64,000 nucleotides of DNA from CAZLBC01 sp964557575. Its GTDB lineage: Bacteria; Planctomycetota; Phycisphaerae; SM23-33. The position numbers and the translations under genes are program-made. The notes beneath the pieces were generated by a model. The model searched no databases and was not told the origin of the DNA. It worked only from the letters and a program-made list of their open reading frames with translations. Positions within the stretch are counted from its first letter, which is position 1, and each line of letters opens with the position of its first letter. Positions 11,017-21,436 of the stretch are shown one piece after another. The DNA lies in the NCBI GenBank assembly GCA_964557575.1, contig CAZLBC010000001.1, forward strand, positions 62,001-126,000. The letters run 5' to 3'.

Positions 11017-13688
11017 TGCGCGCGCGCTCCTCCGACCACCGACATGCTTATTTTCCACGTCGACAGGCTTTCGGTGATCGAACTGATAGCCAGCCTGTCG
11101 GCCCACTTCCCGAACTCGATCGGGTCAAACTCAAGAACAGCACGCGAAGCATTGATCGCGCCGACCATCGCCTTCATCGGCAGCTTCTTCATTCCGACGC
11201 GCAAGTCGATCATCTGAAGATTTCGTTCAATGATCTCCTTGGATTCGTCTTCCGCGAGTTTGCGGACGCGCCAATTCGAATGGTCCCGCGCGAACTCCGT
11301 AATGGTCTCCGCGCTCACAATGCGACCATCGCCCTTGATCTCTTCAAACAATTTCGACAACGTTTTCTTTCCAACGTCCGGAACCCCGCCGATATTATCG
11401 CTGGAATCTCCTTCGATGACCTTCCGAAGTAACGACTCTCCCGCCACGGACGGGTCATCGACAAGCTCCTGCTTCCGGTCCTGCCAAACATGCACTGAAT
11501 CGGTCACGACGTGGTTTAGGTCGTAGTCCCCCGTGACGATCACGACGGACCCCTTCTTGCCGTACGCGTCCGCGAGAAGCGCGATCACGTCATCGGCCTC
11601 CGTGTCCGGGACACGCACCGAGTTCACGCCGAGAAGCGGGAGACCTTCCCTGATCCACTCCCGTTGCTCCCGGATGGATTCGAAATCCTCGTCCGTCAGC
11701 TTGCTCTTTTGCTCGCCGCGATCCTTGTACCCGGGAATAATCTCCTTGCGCCACGAAGCGCACCCGCAATCCCACACCGCGATGACCTTGGACGGCCTGA
11801 ACGCGCGAACCCAGTTCCGCGTCGCACGCATGAATCCGAACGCCATCCCCGTCTTCTTTCCAGTGAACGGGTGCTGAAAACGTCGAAGGCTCTTCTGATA
11901 CCAATCGCGCCACGTGACGTAGTGACTGTCGATGATCAGCGTGTCGTAATGGTTCGATTCAGGCACTGCATCCTCCTGCGGATCGGGTTCCCCGTCTATA
12001 AGTTCTACTTCAGTTATCGGTTTACCGCCAGCGTTTTCCTCGGGAATTTCAACAGATTCTTCCGGAACTACGGGCTTGGGAGCGGATAGCGACGCGGTCA
12101 AAACACGCGCCCGGGACCTCCGTTCGAGAACCTCGGGAGCGGAATCGACATTCCCGTACTTGTCGCGCGACGCGGTCCCCTCCGGGTCGCTCCAATAGCC
12201 CCACGTAGCCCACCCGCTCGGTGCGCCGACCTGTTGCTCGTGTTTTCGCTGGAACTTCGCATCGTACACGTATACGCGAAGACCGGGCCACAACCGGCCC
12301 GAGTGCAGCCGGTCCACCATGTCCTGCGTGTACACGTCGGAATGCGTGAACTCGAACATGCAGCTTCCCAAGTGAACCCTGTCGACGTTCCCCACCCGGA
12401 TGAACCGGCTTCCCGCCCGGAGGAGAAACAGGGCGTCGTGCGGAAGGTTTATCTCCGGGTCCGGGTAGACCATGCCGGACAACCCGGTCGAAGTGTCTTC
12501 GAACGCGTGAATAGAAAGCCTCTCCGGCGTTCCGGTCCAATTCCGCAGCTTGCCCCGGACATCCTCCGGAAGGTCGTCCAGAATACGCGCAACGGACCCG
12601 GGGTTGACGACAGGGGGCATGACGGCGACGGAAACGTCTCCGTCTGAAACGACATACGGGGAAAGCGGCCACCCCGTCATGTACAGGCGCGCTTTTCGAC
12701 GATCCCCGCAAACAACGGACACGGTCCGGCTATCCAACACCGCGCCCGTCTTGTCGCCGCGATACGCCGCCTGCAGATATTTCGAATCGGTGAACTCCAA
12801 ACTGTCGTGGTAGCTCATCGTTTCAGGGTTCAACTGGTAAACGTCAATGCACCCCGGAGCCGCGAAAAGCAGACGGTAACCGGAGTCCCCGAGAACGGAG
12901 TACACGTCTTCGTTGATGACCATCCGGTTGGAGCACGCGCGCACCGTACGGACGATCCCCGGAACATCCGTCTTCAGGTATCCGGGAGCGTCGCCCTTGT
13001 AGAAGAAATTCGCTCCGTCCGAAATCCAGACTCCCACGCCGTGCATGTAGTCCAAGATCGCTCCGCGTTCCGCGATTTCCAAAACGACCTCGCGCGGGAT
13101 TTCAACGTCCCAAAGCGCGGGTTCGACTTCATTGGACGGCTTCAACTCGCACACGGCGACGGAAAACCCGTTTGTCGCGTAAAGGTACGCGGAATCCCCG
13201 TGAACGCGAAGACCGAAGTCCCCGAAGTTCAGCTCGTCGGATACCTCAATGAACCGGCGGACGCGCGCTGTCGCGTTATGATCGATCTCGAAATACCCGT
13301 TTGGCGGAAACACGCCCTGACCCGCGTCGTCGGGAATCGCTCCGACGACAAGGTCTTGGTTCTCTCTTGAAATCGTCAAGCACCGGGGAAACAGCGACAG
13401 CGTCACGTGCCCGCTGGTATCCGACGCCAAGAAATCCACGGCGTCGAACGGAAAGGAAAAGTCCGAGGCGTCTCCCTCGATAGCGGCGTTCAACCGAAAC
13501 GCGGCCTTGCGGCCTTCGTGCATCGCGCTAATGGCGACATACGGCCCGTTCAAGTCGGACCGTATGTCAAACCGCGCTTCATCGGGAATCGTCTTGATGC
13601 AGGCGTGACAGTCGCGCAGACGCTGCTTGGCGTCGTCAAGGTTTAACCGGAGCCGCGTCTCCCTCTTCGTCGGACTGTTCGCCATCAT
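11013..13688 (-). CDS. Sliding-clamp-like domain fused to 5' nuclease (FEN/PIN), 891 aa
   Basis: The C-terminal about 290 residues are a complete 5'-3' nuclease: TLIIDSHYVTW, VIAVWDCG.ASWRKEIIPGYK, PDTEADDVIALL, VIVTGDYDLN and GDSSDNIGGVPDVGKKT, supplying the acidic metal ligands and the H3TH helix. The N-terminal about 350 residues resemble a DnaN-type clamp: SFPFDAVDFLAS, LYATNGFSVAV (compare the clamp ATDGHR motif), EIPREVVLEI and a domain end VAVMPPVV like the clamp C-terminus MPMRL. A Pro/Glu-rich linker lies between. ATG at 13688 follows GAAGGAGACG and overlaps recA by 53 bases. It would mature flaps and primers; the tethered clamp may raise processivity. The nuclease call is certain, the clamp call is by pattern. 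Confidence 0.8.
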   Translation of the reverse strand: MMANSPTKRETRLRLNLDDAKQRLRDCHACIKTIPDEARFDIRSDLNGPYVAISAMHEGRKAAFRLNAAIEGDASDFSFPFDAVDFLASDTSGHVTLSLFPRCLTISRENQDLVVGAIPDDAGQGVFPPNGYFEIDHNATARVRRFIEVSDELNFGDFGLRVHGDSAYLYATNGFSVAVCELKPSNEVEPALWDVEIPREVVLEIAERGAILDYMHGVGVWISDGANFFYKGDAPGYLKTDVPGIVRTVRACSNRMVINEDVYSVLGDSGYRLLFAAPGCIDVYQLNPETMSYHDSLEFTDSKYLQAAYRGDKTGAVLDSRTVSVVCGDRRKARLYMTGWPLSPYVVSDGDVSVAVMPPVVNPGSVARILDDLPEDVRGKLRNWTGTPERLSIHAFEDTSTGLSGMVYPDPEINLPHDALFLLRAGSRFIRVGNVDRVHLGSCMFEFTHSDVYTQDMVDRLHSGRLWPGLRVYVYDAKFQRKHEQQVGAPSGWATWGYWSDPEGTASRDKYGNVDSAPEVLERRSRARVLTASLSAPKPVVPEESVEIPEENAGGKPITEVELIDGEPDPQEDAVPESNHYDTLIIDSHYVTWRDWYQKSLRRFQHPFTGKKTGMAFGFMRATRNWVRAFRPSKVIAVWDCGCASWRKEIIPGYKDRGEQKSKLTDEDFESIREQREWIREGLPLLGVNSVRVPDTEADDVIALLADAYGKKGSVVIVTGDYDLNHVVTDSVHVWQDRKQELVDDPSVAGESLLRKVIEGDSSDNIGGVPDVGKKTLSKLFEEIKGDGRIVSAETITEFARDHSNWRVRKLAEDESKEIIERNLQMIDLRVGMKKLPMKAMVGAINASRAVLEFDPIEFGKWADRLAISSITESLSTWKISMSVVGGARAQ

Positions 13689-15063
13689 CGTCTCCTTCGG
13701 TCGGTGGTTTGTACACGTCCGGCCGCCGGTAAAGTTCCTTCACCCACAGCAAGAGGTACTCTCGAATCACCGGGTAAGTCGCGAGCCATTCGCGCCACTG
13801 GGACGGAAAGAACGCGTACTCGTGACCTTCGTTCATCCCGTTCGCTTCCATGAAGTCGGCGATCGCCGGAATCGGCTTCCCGTTTCTGTCCAAGGATGTC
13901 GCGCGGAGGTACCGGTGACTGTCCCCGGACTTCACGGTGACCAGCACGTCCCAAAGACCGTACAGAAGGCAGAACGGCTCGTCAACGCCTTCCATCGCGA
14001 TGCTTGAATCGTTGTTGATCGCCGTGATCGCTTCCGTGTACGGGCGGTTGAGCTTGTTCTTGATCACAATGGTCCGAGTCAGCGATTGCCCGGTGCGCGT
14101 GCCGTCGGACGTTTTCGTGTAGAAGTCGTTCTTGTCGAACCACGCCCGCTTGGTGTGAAGCCGAACGGACGAGATGAACTTCGGTCCGCCGCCTCCGGAC
14201 GTCTGGACCGCCGAACCGTAACCGCCGATGTTCTCGATGGTCTGGCTGATGATCACAAACGCCGCGCCGGACTTCGCGATCGGCGACGTAACCTCGCGGA
14301 AACCCTGCCGAATTAGCCGGGGCTTGTGCGTCATTCCGCCGGAATCGCCGTTGAGAACCTCGTCGGTCGTGATGTTGTCCAGCGAGTCGAGTCCGACGAT
14401 GATCGGACGGCCTTCCCACTTCTTCTTGACCATGATCGAGTCAAGAATGTCGTAGGTGTACCGGAAAACGTCCTGCACCGTAATGGCCGGAAGCCCCCGG
14501 TTCTTCCGAGGATTCGCCGAGGTCGACTTCTTTTCCCCGCGCACTTTTCCACTGTACGCCTTTTGAATGATGATCGCCGCGTCGGGATCGCCGCCCATGC
14601 GCCGAAACCGGTCCGGGTCGAACGAAAGCTCGGGGTCGATCAAGATCGCAACGCCGCCCATCATTTGGCACTGGATCATGGCCATCTGGAGCTTCGTCGA
14701 CTTCCCCGTGGACTCCGGGCCGAACATCTGTGTAATGCGCGACCCGGGAAATCCCCCGTCCATCATCGCGTCGAAACACGGGCACCCTGTCGGAACGCGG
14801 TACCGGACCACGCTGTCAAGCAGCGATGATCCGGCTGTTACCGCTTCCGCGTCCTTGTGAGAACCCGTGAACTCGGAAGCGATCTCCGAGATACTCCGAA
14901 GAAAATCCGACTGCGTCTTGATCTGCGGCGGAGACGACCGGCTGCTCGACTTCTTCTTCTTCTTCGACGAGCGTTTTTTACTGCCCGACGATTTTTTCTT
15001 GTTTGCCGCCTTCTTCTTAGCCGGGCTTTTCTTTTTGCCCGGCTTCTTCTTTTTGGCTGCCAT
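13636..15063 (-). CDS. RecA/UvsX-like recombinase with Lys-rich N-terminus, 475 aa
   Basis: ATG at 15063 has AGGA upstream. The core (about residues 85-400) is RecA-fold: PTGCPCFDAMMDGG, Walker A GPESTGKST near residue 113, AILIDPELSFDPDR, Walker B-like PIIVGLDS near 224, and a later ISQTIENIGGYG segment. It would form filaments on single-stranded DNA and pair homologous strands. Residues 1-45 are an extreme Lys/Ser/Ala-rich tail (AAKKKKPGKKKSPAKKK), like histone H1 tails and not part of usual RecA. The C-terminus is acidic (GDDDGEQSDEEGD), as in many recombinases. It lies between the SSB and 5'-nuclease genes of the replication operon. Confidence 0.9.
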   Translation of the reverse strand: MAAKKKKPGKKKSPAKKKAANKKKSSGSKKRSSKKKKKSSSRSSPPQIKTQSDFLRSISEIASEFTGSHKDAEAVTAGSSLLDSVVRYRVPTGCPCFDAMMDGGFPGSRITQMFGPESTGKSTKLQMAMIQCQMMGGVAILIDPELSFDPDRFRRMGGDPDAAIIIQKAYSGKVRGEKKSTSANPRKNRGLPAITVQDVFRYTYDILDSIMVKKKWEGRPIIVGLDSLDNITTDEVLNGDSGGMTHKPRLIRQGFREVTSPIAKSGAAFVIISQTIENIGGYGSAVQTSGGGGPKFISSVRLHTKRAWFDKNDFYTKTSDGTRTGQSLTRTIVIKNKLNRPYTEAITAINNDSSIAMEGVDEPFCLLYGLWDVLVTVKSGDSHRYLRATSLDRNGKPIPAIADFMEANGMNEGHEYAFFPSQWREWLATYPVIREYLLLWVKELYRRPDVYKPPTEGDDDGEQSDEEGDAAPVKP

Positions 15064-15078
15064 ATCTTGTCCTTTTGG

Positions 15079-16734
<1,656 letters not shown>

Positions 16735-16767
16735 CTGTTTGATCCTTTCAATGTGACTGTGGACTAT

Positions 16768-16788
16768 GAACCGTGAACCGTGAACCGT
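16768..16788. repeat. Three tandem heptamers (GAACCGT)
   Basis: Three perfect direct copies of GAACCGT, flanked by imperfect copies (GACTGT and similar), fill the 66-base gap between the SSB and 167-aa genes. They could be a protein-binding site or just slippage. Confidence 0.8.
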
Positions 16789-16800
16789 GACTGTAAACTC

Positions 16801-17304
16801 TTAATGATTCTGGTCTTGTCGCATTTCCAACCGCTGGTTGTTTCCATACGCTTCGATCAGATCAGCGTCGAACCCGAAACGCATGGCTTCGAGGAACCGC
16901 TGTAATTTCTCCAACTGTATGATCTCCTCGACAACGGCGACGTAGTTGGCGTCCAAAACCGCTGCAGACTTCGCCTCCCCCTCGGTAACCTTCCCGGAGC
17001 GTTCGGACTGCAGCGCGCGCCGCGCCAGCGCGGCGAACCGGTCCCGGCGGATTTTCGCCGAGTCGATCCGCGATTGCAACTCGGAATCGTAGAATCCGAG
17101 GATTCCGTGAAACGGGAAGTACCACTGCATCAGAGTCGTGGAGTCCGGCGCGTACGCCATAAAATTGATCCAACCGACAAGGTCGGCCTTGGCCGCGTCC
17201 GAAAGAATCGCGCTGTCGGACTGCTGTACGCTTTCGACAAGCCGCTTGACGCGCCGTTCGGCCTGTTGCTGTGCCGGGTTCGTTCTGTTTTGTGCGTCTG
17301 TCAT
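16801..17304 (-). CDS. Hypothetical replication-operon protein, 167 aa
   Basis: I use ATG 17304 (MTDAQNRTNPAQQQ) because GGAGG lies five bases upstream. The protein is almost wholly helical, with Arg/Glu-rich heptads (RIDSAKIRRDRFAALARRAL) and a Trp/Tyr/Phe cluster (LMQWYFPFHGILGFY). There is no catalytic motif. It lies between the polymerase and SSB genes and ahead of recA. A recombination mediator or SSB-interacting role analogous to UvsY is conceivable from position, but there is no clear similarity to UvsY. Confidence 0.62.
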   Translation of the reverse strand: MTDAQNRTNPAQQQAERRVKRLVESVQQSDSAILSDAAKADLVGWINFMAYAPDSTTLMQWYFPFHGILGFYDSELQSRIDSAKIRRDRFAALARRALQSERSGKVTEGEAKSAAVLDANYVAVVEEIIQLEKLQRFLEAMRFGFDADLIEAYGNNQRLEMRQDQNH

Positions 17305-17365
17305 CGCTGCCTCCACACTTGGTATCGGGTCGGCGACCTAATTCAATCAAGCGTTTTTCCGATTT

Positions 17366-20300
17366 TCAATAAAATCTCGCGGACACCCAAACGTCGGCGG
17401 GGGCCGCGTCGCCGTCCTTGTTCTTTCTCCCCGCTTTCATCGTCCATTCCGGGTCGAGAACAATGTCGGTCAAAAGCGGCTTGAACGTCCGGAATACATT
17501 CGTCACGCGATCCGGCTTGCCTTCAAACTTAATCTCACGTGTGTCGTCGACGTACTCGCAAGCAACCTGTTTCTCCCAGTCGGTCCCGAACTCGAACTCC
17601 AAAACAAGCGGGACGTTGTACCAAGGGAACTGCTTCGGCGTCGCCACGGAAAAGTAGTGTCGGCACACCCGCATAAGCATTTCAGCTTCTTGCGGGTACA
17701 CGTCGAGATCGATGGAGTCGTGAACGAAATTCCACAGGATCGAATTGACCTTGTTCTCCTGCATCCACTTGTGAATCCACCCCGTAGCCCACAACGTCAG
17801 ATCGGACGCGCCGCCCTGAACCGGAGTGTTTACCGCCCGGCGATGCCGCTCCCCGGCATTCTGGTGCATGCTTAGATTTCGGCTGCGGCCGGTCGGCGTA
17901 ACGACCACGCCCGACATGTCCACTTCAAGGTGCCTGTCGTTGATCCAGCCTTTCGCGCCCGGCATCATGGCGAACAGCGCAGCCTGAATCGATTCGGCCT
18001 CGTCAAGCGGGATTTTCAACTGCGCCGCGACCGCTCTCGCGGACCTTCCATACGCCGTGTTCCCGGTCAGCATGATCTGATCACCCTGCCGCATGACCCA
18101 CGTTTCACAGTCGGTCTTAATACACCAAACCGGATGAAGACCGTCAACAGGTTCTATTTTCAATCTCTGCCCCGTTACCAGAGGCTTGCTGTAATTAAGT
18201 TTCTTACACACGTTTCCGTTGTATTCGGAACCTTTACTCGTTGTCGGCCGGTAACCCTCCATAAGAACCGCCACGCGCAACGCCTCCAATACCTCCCCTT
18301 CATTTTGAGTGATGACCTTGGAACTTCCTTGCCGATACCCTCCGGAACGTTGATGCCCTTCCGCCATCCACGCGGCGTCAAGAAAAGCCTGACGTTGTTG
18401 CGCGTCCAGAAAAGTCACAAACTGTAAAAGTGTAATATCGTGAAGGCGTGCGCGTTTCCACAGTTCGCGCATGTACTTCGAGCGTACCTGCCACACACGT
18501 TGTCCCGTGTTCCTTTCCGGGTAGGCCACGTGCGGAATGGACGCGAGCATACGCTCAATATCGGGTATCCACTTCTTCTTAGTCTGGTAAATCTTCGCAT
18601 CCGCCTTGCGCCTCCGGCCATCCGACCCTTGGGACGCACGCCGCGTTAGCGGACTCCATTTAACCCCGCCGTCCGTGTATAGCCACCCGATCAGCGCGGC
18701 CTCATTCGCTGTAATTTCGAGAACCCGGGAGCTAACCGTCGGAGCCGATGTAAAAATCCGGTGTTCCGAAGTTATGGAGTCTGTCTGGAAAATACATGGC
18801 TCGCACCCGCGATTCTCTCCGCTTCTTCGTCGAACGTCTCCGACCCACCGGTGGTTCGGCGTAACAGTGGCTTCAAATCCGTTTCCATGCGACATCCGAA
18901 CGAGCGGTGCGTCGGCATACTTGACCTTGTACCGAACCGGGGTCCAAACAGTCTCTCCTCCACGGTACCCGAGGACTAGATCACCCTCTTCGATCTCGTC
19001 GTATGTTTTCCACCCGTCCCGCGTCAACGCCATCGTGTCCATCGGAACGCAACCAAAAACGATTCTTTTAACAGACGTACGCTCGGTGGACGTGATCGCG
19101 GAAATCGGTTTATTGTACGCAACCGCCGCAATCTCCCGGTGAATATCCCGCTTCGGGTCGGACAGGATCGCCAGCATCGTCGGGTCTTGGCAAGCAACGG
19201 CCAGCATTCGAAGTTCGGCTTGCCCGACATCGAAGTTCGCGATGAGTCGTCGCGTGTTCAACTTCGGGTCAAGGCCCATCGCACGGAGTTCGTCTTCCGG
19301 CGGAACGGGACGCGGAACATACATTCTCCGCATCTTTTTCGTAACCTGCTGAATGTTCGGCCCGTCCGAAGACGTGCGCCCCGTTCGCGTCGTCGTCAAA
19401 TTAAACGACGCGGACTGCGCCCCGATATCATACAGCTCAGCCTCGTACCTTCTCGGGTCGTTCAGCGTGTGCCGCGTGTCCCACCAGTCGGGCTTCTCGT
19501 GCGGAACGGGACAGTTTTCATACGCCTTTTTCAAGTACGTGCTTAGAATCTTCGAATCAGTCCGGTGCTCCATCACGAGATCGAGCAGTTTAACGGCCGG
19601 ACCGTCCTGATCGACGACAAGCTCCCGGATGTTTTCCAAGGCTTCGTCCTTCGTGGTCGGAATTCCGTTCGGGAAAATCTTCTCCAGCTTTTTCGTCTTC
19701 TGCCCTTTGTCGCCCCACGTCGGAAGCCCCGCGATGCTGAACAAAAGAACGGCCACCTGCTGCGCGCTCCCGAAGTTGATGTCCAACTCCTTCGGCTGTA
19801 TTTTCTTTTTCTTGTGCCGCTCCGACTTATACGCGGCGCGCTTCTCCTGCGCCAACTTGATCTTGTACATCATCCACTTGTTCCAGTACGCCGCGAACTC
19901 GGGGTCGGTCTTGAAACGCTCCATCGGTTCCTCGACGCGCCGCGTATACTCGACAAGAAGCTCACTGACCATCTCGTTGTGGATGAACGCGCCGTTCTGC
20001 TCCATTTCAATGAACGCCGGGTACGGGTGGAGCAAGAACAACTGGTATTGCTCGTACTGGTTGTTGTCCTTCAACTGATCCGTCAATATCGGAACAAGCT
20101 GGTGGATCACATCGACGTCGTGCGACCCGTAAAGCGTCATCTTGTCTTCCGGGATGTTCGCATAATGACGCTCTTCTTTCGGAAGCGCGTTCAAAAACTC
20201 TTTCAAGTCGGATTCGTAATCGGCGTCTCCCTCGATGTGCGCGGCGACCAACGTCTTCAAGTCGTTCGAACCAAGCCCGAGGAACACCGCGTAATTCATC

Positions 20301-21436
20301 AACTGAGTGTCGTGCGCTATCGTCCACTTTCGCGCTCCGAGCTTGTACCTCGACCAGTGAAGATCGAACCGTATGTTCGCCCCGGCGACCGGGACCTTTT
20401 CCAGAAGTCCGCACGTCTTCTTCGCGACAACGGCTTGCTCCGCGACGGTCATAGTCGACGCCGGGTGCGTCAAGTAGATCACCCGGGCGAAGTGCGCCGT
20501 GTGGGAGAGGTTTATCGTGAGGATTCTTCCCCCCGGAAGAAACGGGTTCAACGCACCCTTGACCATGTTTTCAGGCGGCCCGACCGTTTCATAGTCCAGT
20601 GCGAAAAATTCAATAAGCCCGTTCGCGTACAGGTCGATAATCGAGTCGATGTACTGGATCGCTTCGTCCGCGTCGAAGATCGCCTTGTAATCCTTTTCAT
20701 GCTTTTCCGGCTCCTTGCCGTCCGCCCAGTAACAGGCGGAGCGCAGAGCCTTTTCCATCTTGTACTCTTCCCCGACGCCGCTCTGAATAAAGTAATTCGG
20801 GTTGTACGTCGGGACAACCTGCAGGTCCGGAGGCTCCTCGTACGCGAACCCGTGTTCGACGACACGCTGCATGAAAGCCGACGACACGAAACCGGAATCC
20901 TCGATCAGCGCGGGCGGTATTCCGTCATGCCCCATCGGGAGCGTGATATCTCGGTCATAGCAAAAATCTTCCAGCGCGACGGCGTTCCACACAGACATCG
21001 GAGGCTTCGCGATCATGCGGTCGCCGTTGACTTGGGACACCTTTACCTCGTGCCCCATGACCGCCTCGCACGCCGCCGCGCCAGCGCACACGAACACCCG
21101 GGTTCCCGCCGTATACGCGGCCCGAATCGCGCGCCACATGTGCCGGGAACACGCTTCAACCTGCTTCCGCTTGACCTTCGTCTTGTTCCGTCCCCCGAAG
21201 CAAAGCACGGCGTTCGCGTAGCTGACGTCTTTCGCGGGGTCCGCGCCGACTTTTCTGATCGCGTCCCGCAGAACCCCGCCGGACCGCCCGCAAAACGTGA
21301 CTCCGGCCTTGTCTTCCGCGAAACCGGGATACTCTCCAATAACACAGATTTTAGCGTCGCGAACGACCGTCGGCCAAACAACCTGAACCGAATCGTTGCG
21401 CCGTGCGCACCGCCAACAATCGGGTTCGACTCTCAT
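17366..21436 (-). CDS. DNA polymerase (UDG-exonuclease-PolA fusion) with intein, 1356 aa
   Basis: Residues 1-180 are a family-4-type uracil-DNA glycosylase domain: GEYPGFAED..GVTFCGRSG, with Cys 7, 10, 79 and 96 placed as the 4Fe-4S ligands. Next is a 3'-5' exonuclease (D281/E283, N354..D358, Y436xxxD440). The PolA palm and fingers follow: motif A NFDVGQAE (D736), motif B R786..K790, and motif C HD at 1239-1240. An intein (residues 796-1126) splits motif B between VFG and TAYG. Without it the enzyme is 1025 aa. A UDG-like domain on a phage PolA is known from SPO1-type phages. ATG at 21436 overlaps the primase stop as ATGA. Confidence 0.95.
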   Translation of the reverse strand: MRVEPDCWRCARRNDSVQVVWPTVVRDAKICVIGEYPGFAEDKAGVTFCGRSGGVLRDAIRKVGADPAKDVSYANAVLCFGGRNKTKVKRKQVEACSRHMWRAIRAAYTAGTRVFVCAGAAACEAVMGHEVKVSQVNGDRMIAKPPMSVWNAVALEDFCYDRDITLPMGHDGIPPALIEDSGFVSSAFMQRVVEHGFAYEEPPDLQVVPTYNPNYFIQSGVGEEYKMEKALRSACYWADGKEPEKHEKDYKAIFDADEAIQYIDSIIDLYANGLIEFFALDYETVGPPENMVKGALNPFLPGGRILTINLSHTAHFARVIYLTHPASTMTVAEQAVVAKKTCGLLEKVPVAGANIRFDLHWSRYKLGARKWTIAHDTQLMNYAVFLGLGSNDLKTLVAAHIEGDADYESDLKEFLNALPKEERHYANIPEDKMTLYGSHDVDVIHQLVPILTDQLKDNNQYEQYQLFLLHPYPAFIEMEQNGAFIHNEMVSELLVEYTRRVEEPMERFKTDPEFAAYWNKWMMYKIKLAQEKRAAYKSERHKKKKIQPKELDINFGSAQQVAVLLFSIAGLPTWGDKGQKTKKLEKIFPNGIPTTKDEALENIRELVVDQDGPAVKLLDLVMEHRTDSKILSTYLKKAYENCPVPHEKPDWWDTRHTLNDPRRYEAELYDIGAQSASFNLTTTRTGRTSSDGPNIQQVTKKMRRMYVPRPVPPEDELRAMGLDPKLNTRRLIANFDVGQAELRMLAVACQDPTMLAILSDPKRDIHREIAAVAYNKPISAITSTERTSVKRIVFGCVPMDTMALTRDGWKTYDEIEEGDLVLGYRGGETVWTPVRYKVKYADAPLVRMSHGNGFEATVTPNHRWVGDVRRRSGENRGCEPCIFQTDSITSEHRIFTSAPTVSSRVLEITANEAALIGWLYTDGGVKWSPLTRRASQGSDGRRRKADAKIYQTKKKWIPDIERMLASIPHVAYPERNTGQRVWQVRSKYMRELWKRARLHDITLLQFVTFLDAQQRQAFLDAAWMAEGHQRSGGYRQGSSKVITQNEGEVLEALRVAVLMEGYRPTTSKGSEYNGNVCKKLNYSKPLVTGQRLKIEPVDGLHPVWCIKTDCETWVMRQGDQIMLTGNTAYGRSARAVAAQLKIPLDEAESIQAALFAMMPGAKGWINDRHLEVDMSGVVVTPTGRSRNLSMHQNAGERHRRAVNTPVQGGASDLTLWATGWIHKWMQENKVNSILWNFVHDSIDLDVYPQEAEMLMRVCRHYFSVATPKQFPWYNVPLVLEFEFGTDWEKQVACEYVDDTREIKFEGKPDRVTNVFRTFKPLLTDIVLDPEWTMKAGRKNKDGDAAPADVWVSARFY
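18059..19051 (-). other. Intein with LAGLIDADG endonuclease in DNA polymerase, 331 aa
   Basis: The intein starts with Cys (CVPMDTMALTRDGW) and has block B TPNH. It carries two LAGLIDADG-like motifs (ALIGWLYTDGG and FLDAAWMAEG) and ends LTGN before a +1 Thr. The usual penultimate His is Gly here, which occurs in some active inteins. The insertion site is the O-helix of the polymerase (motif B), a common intein site, so splicing is needed for polymerase activity. Confidence 0.93.
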
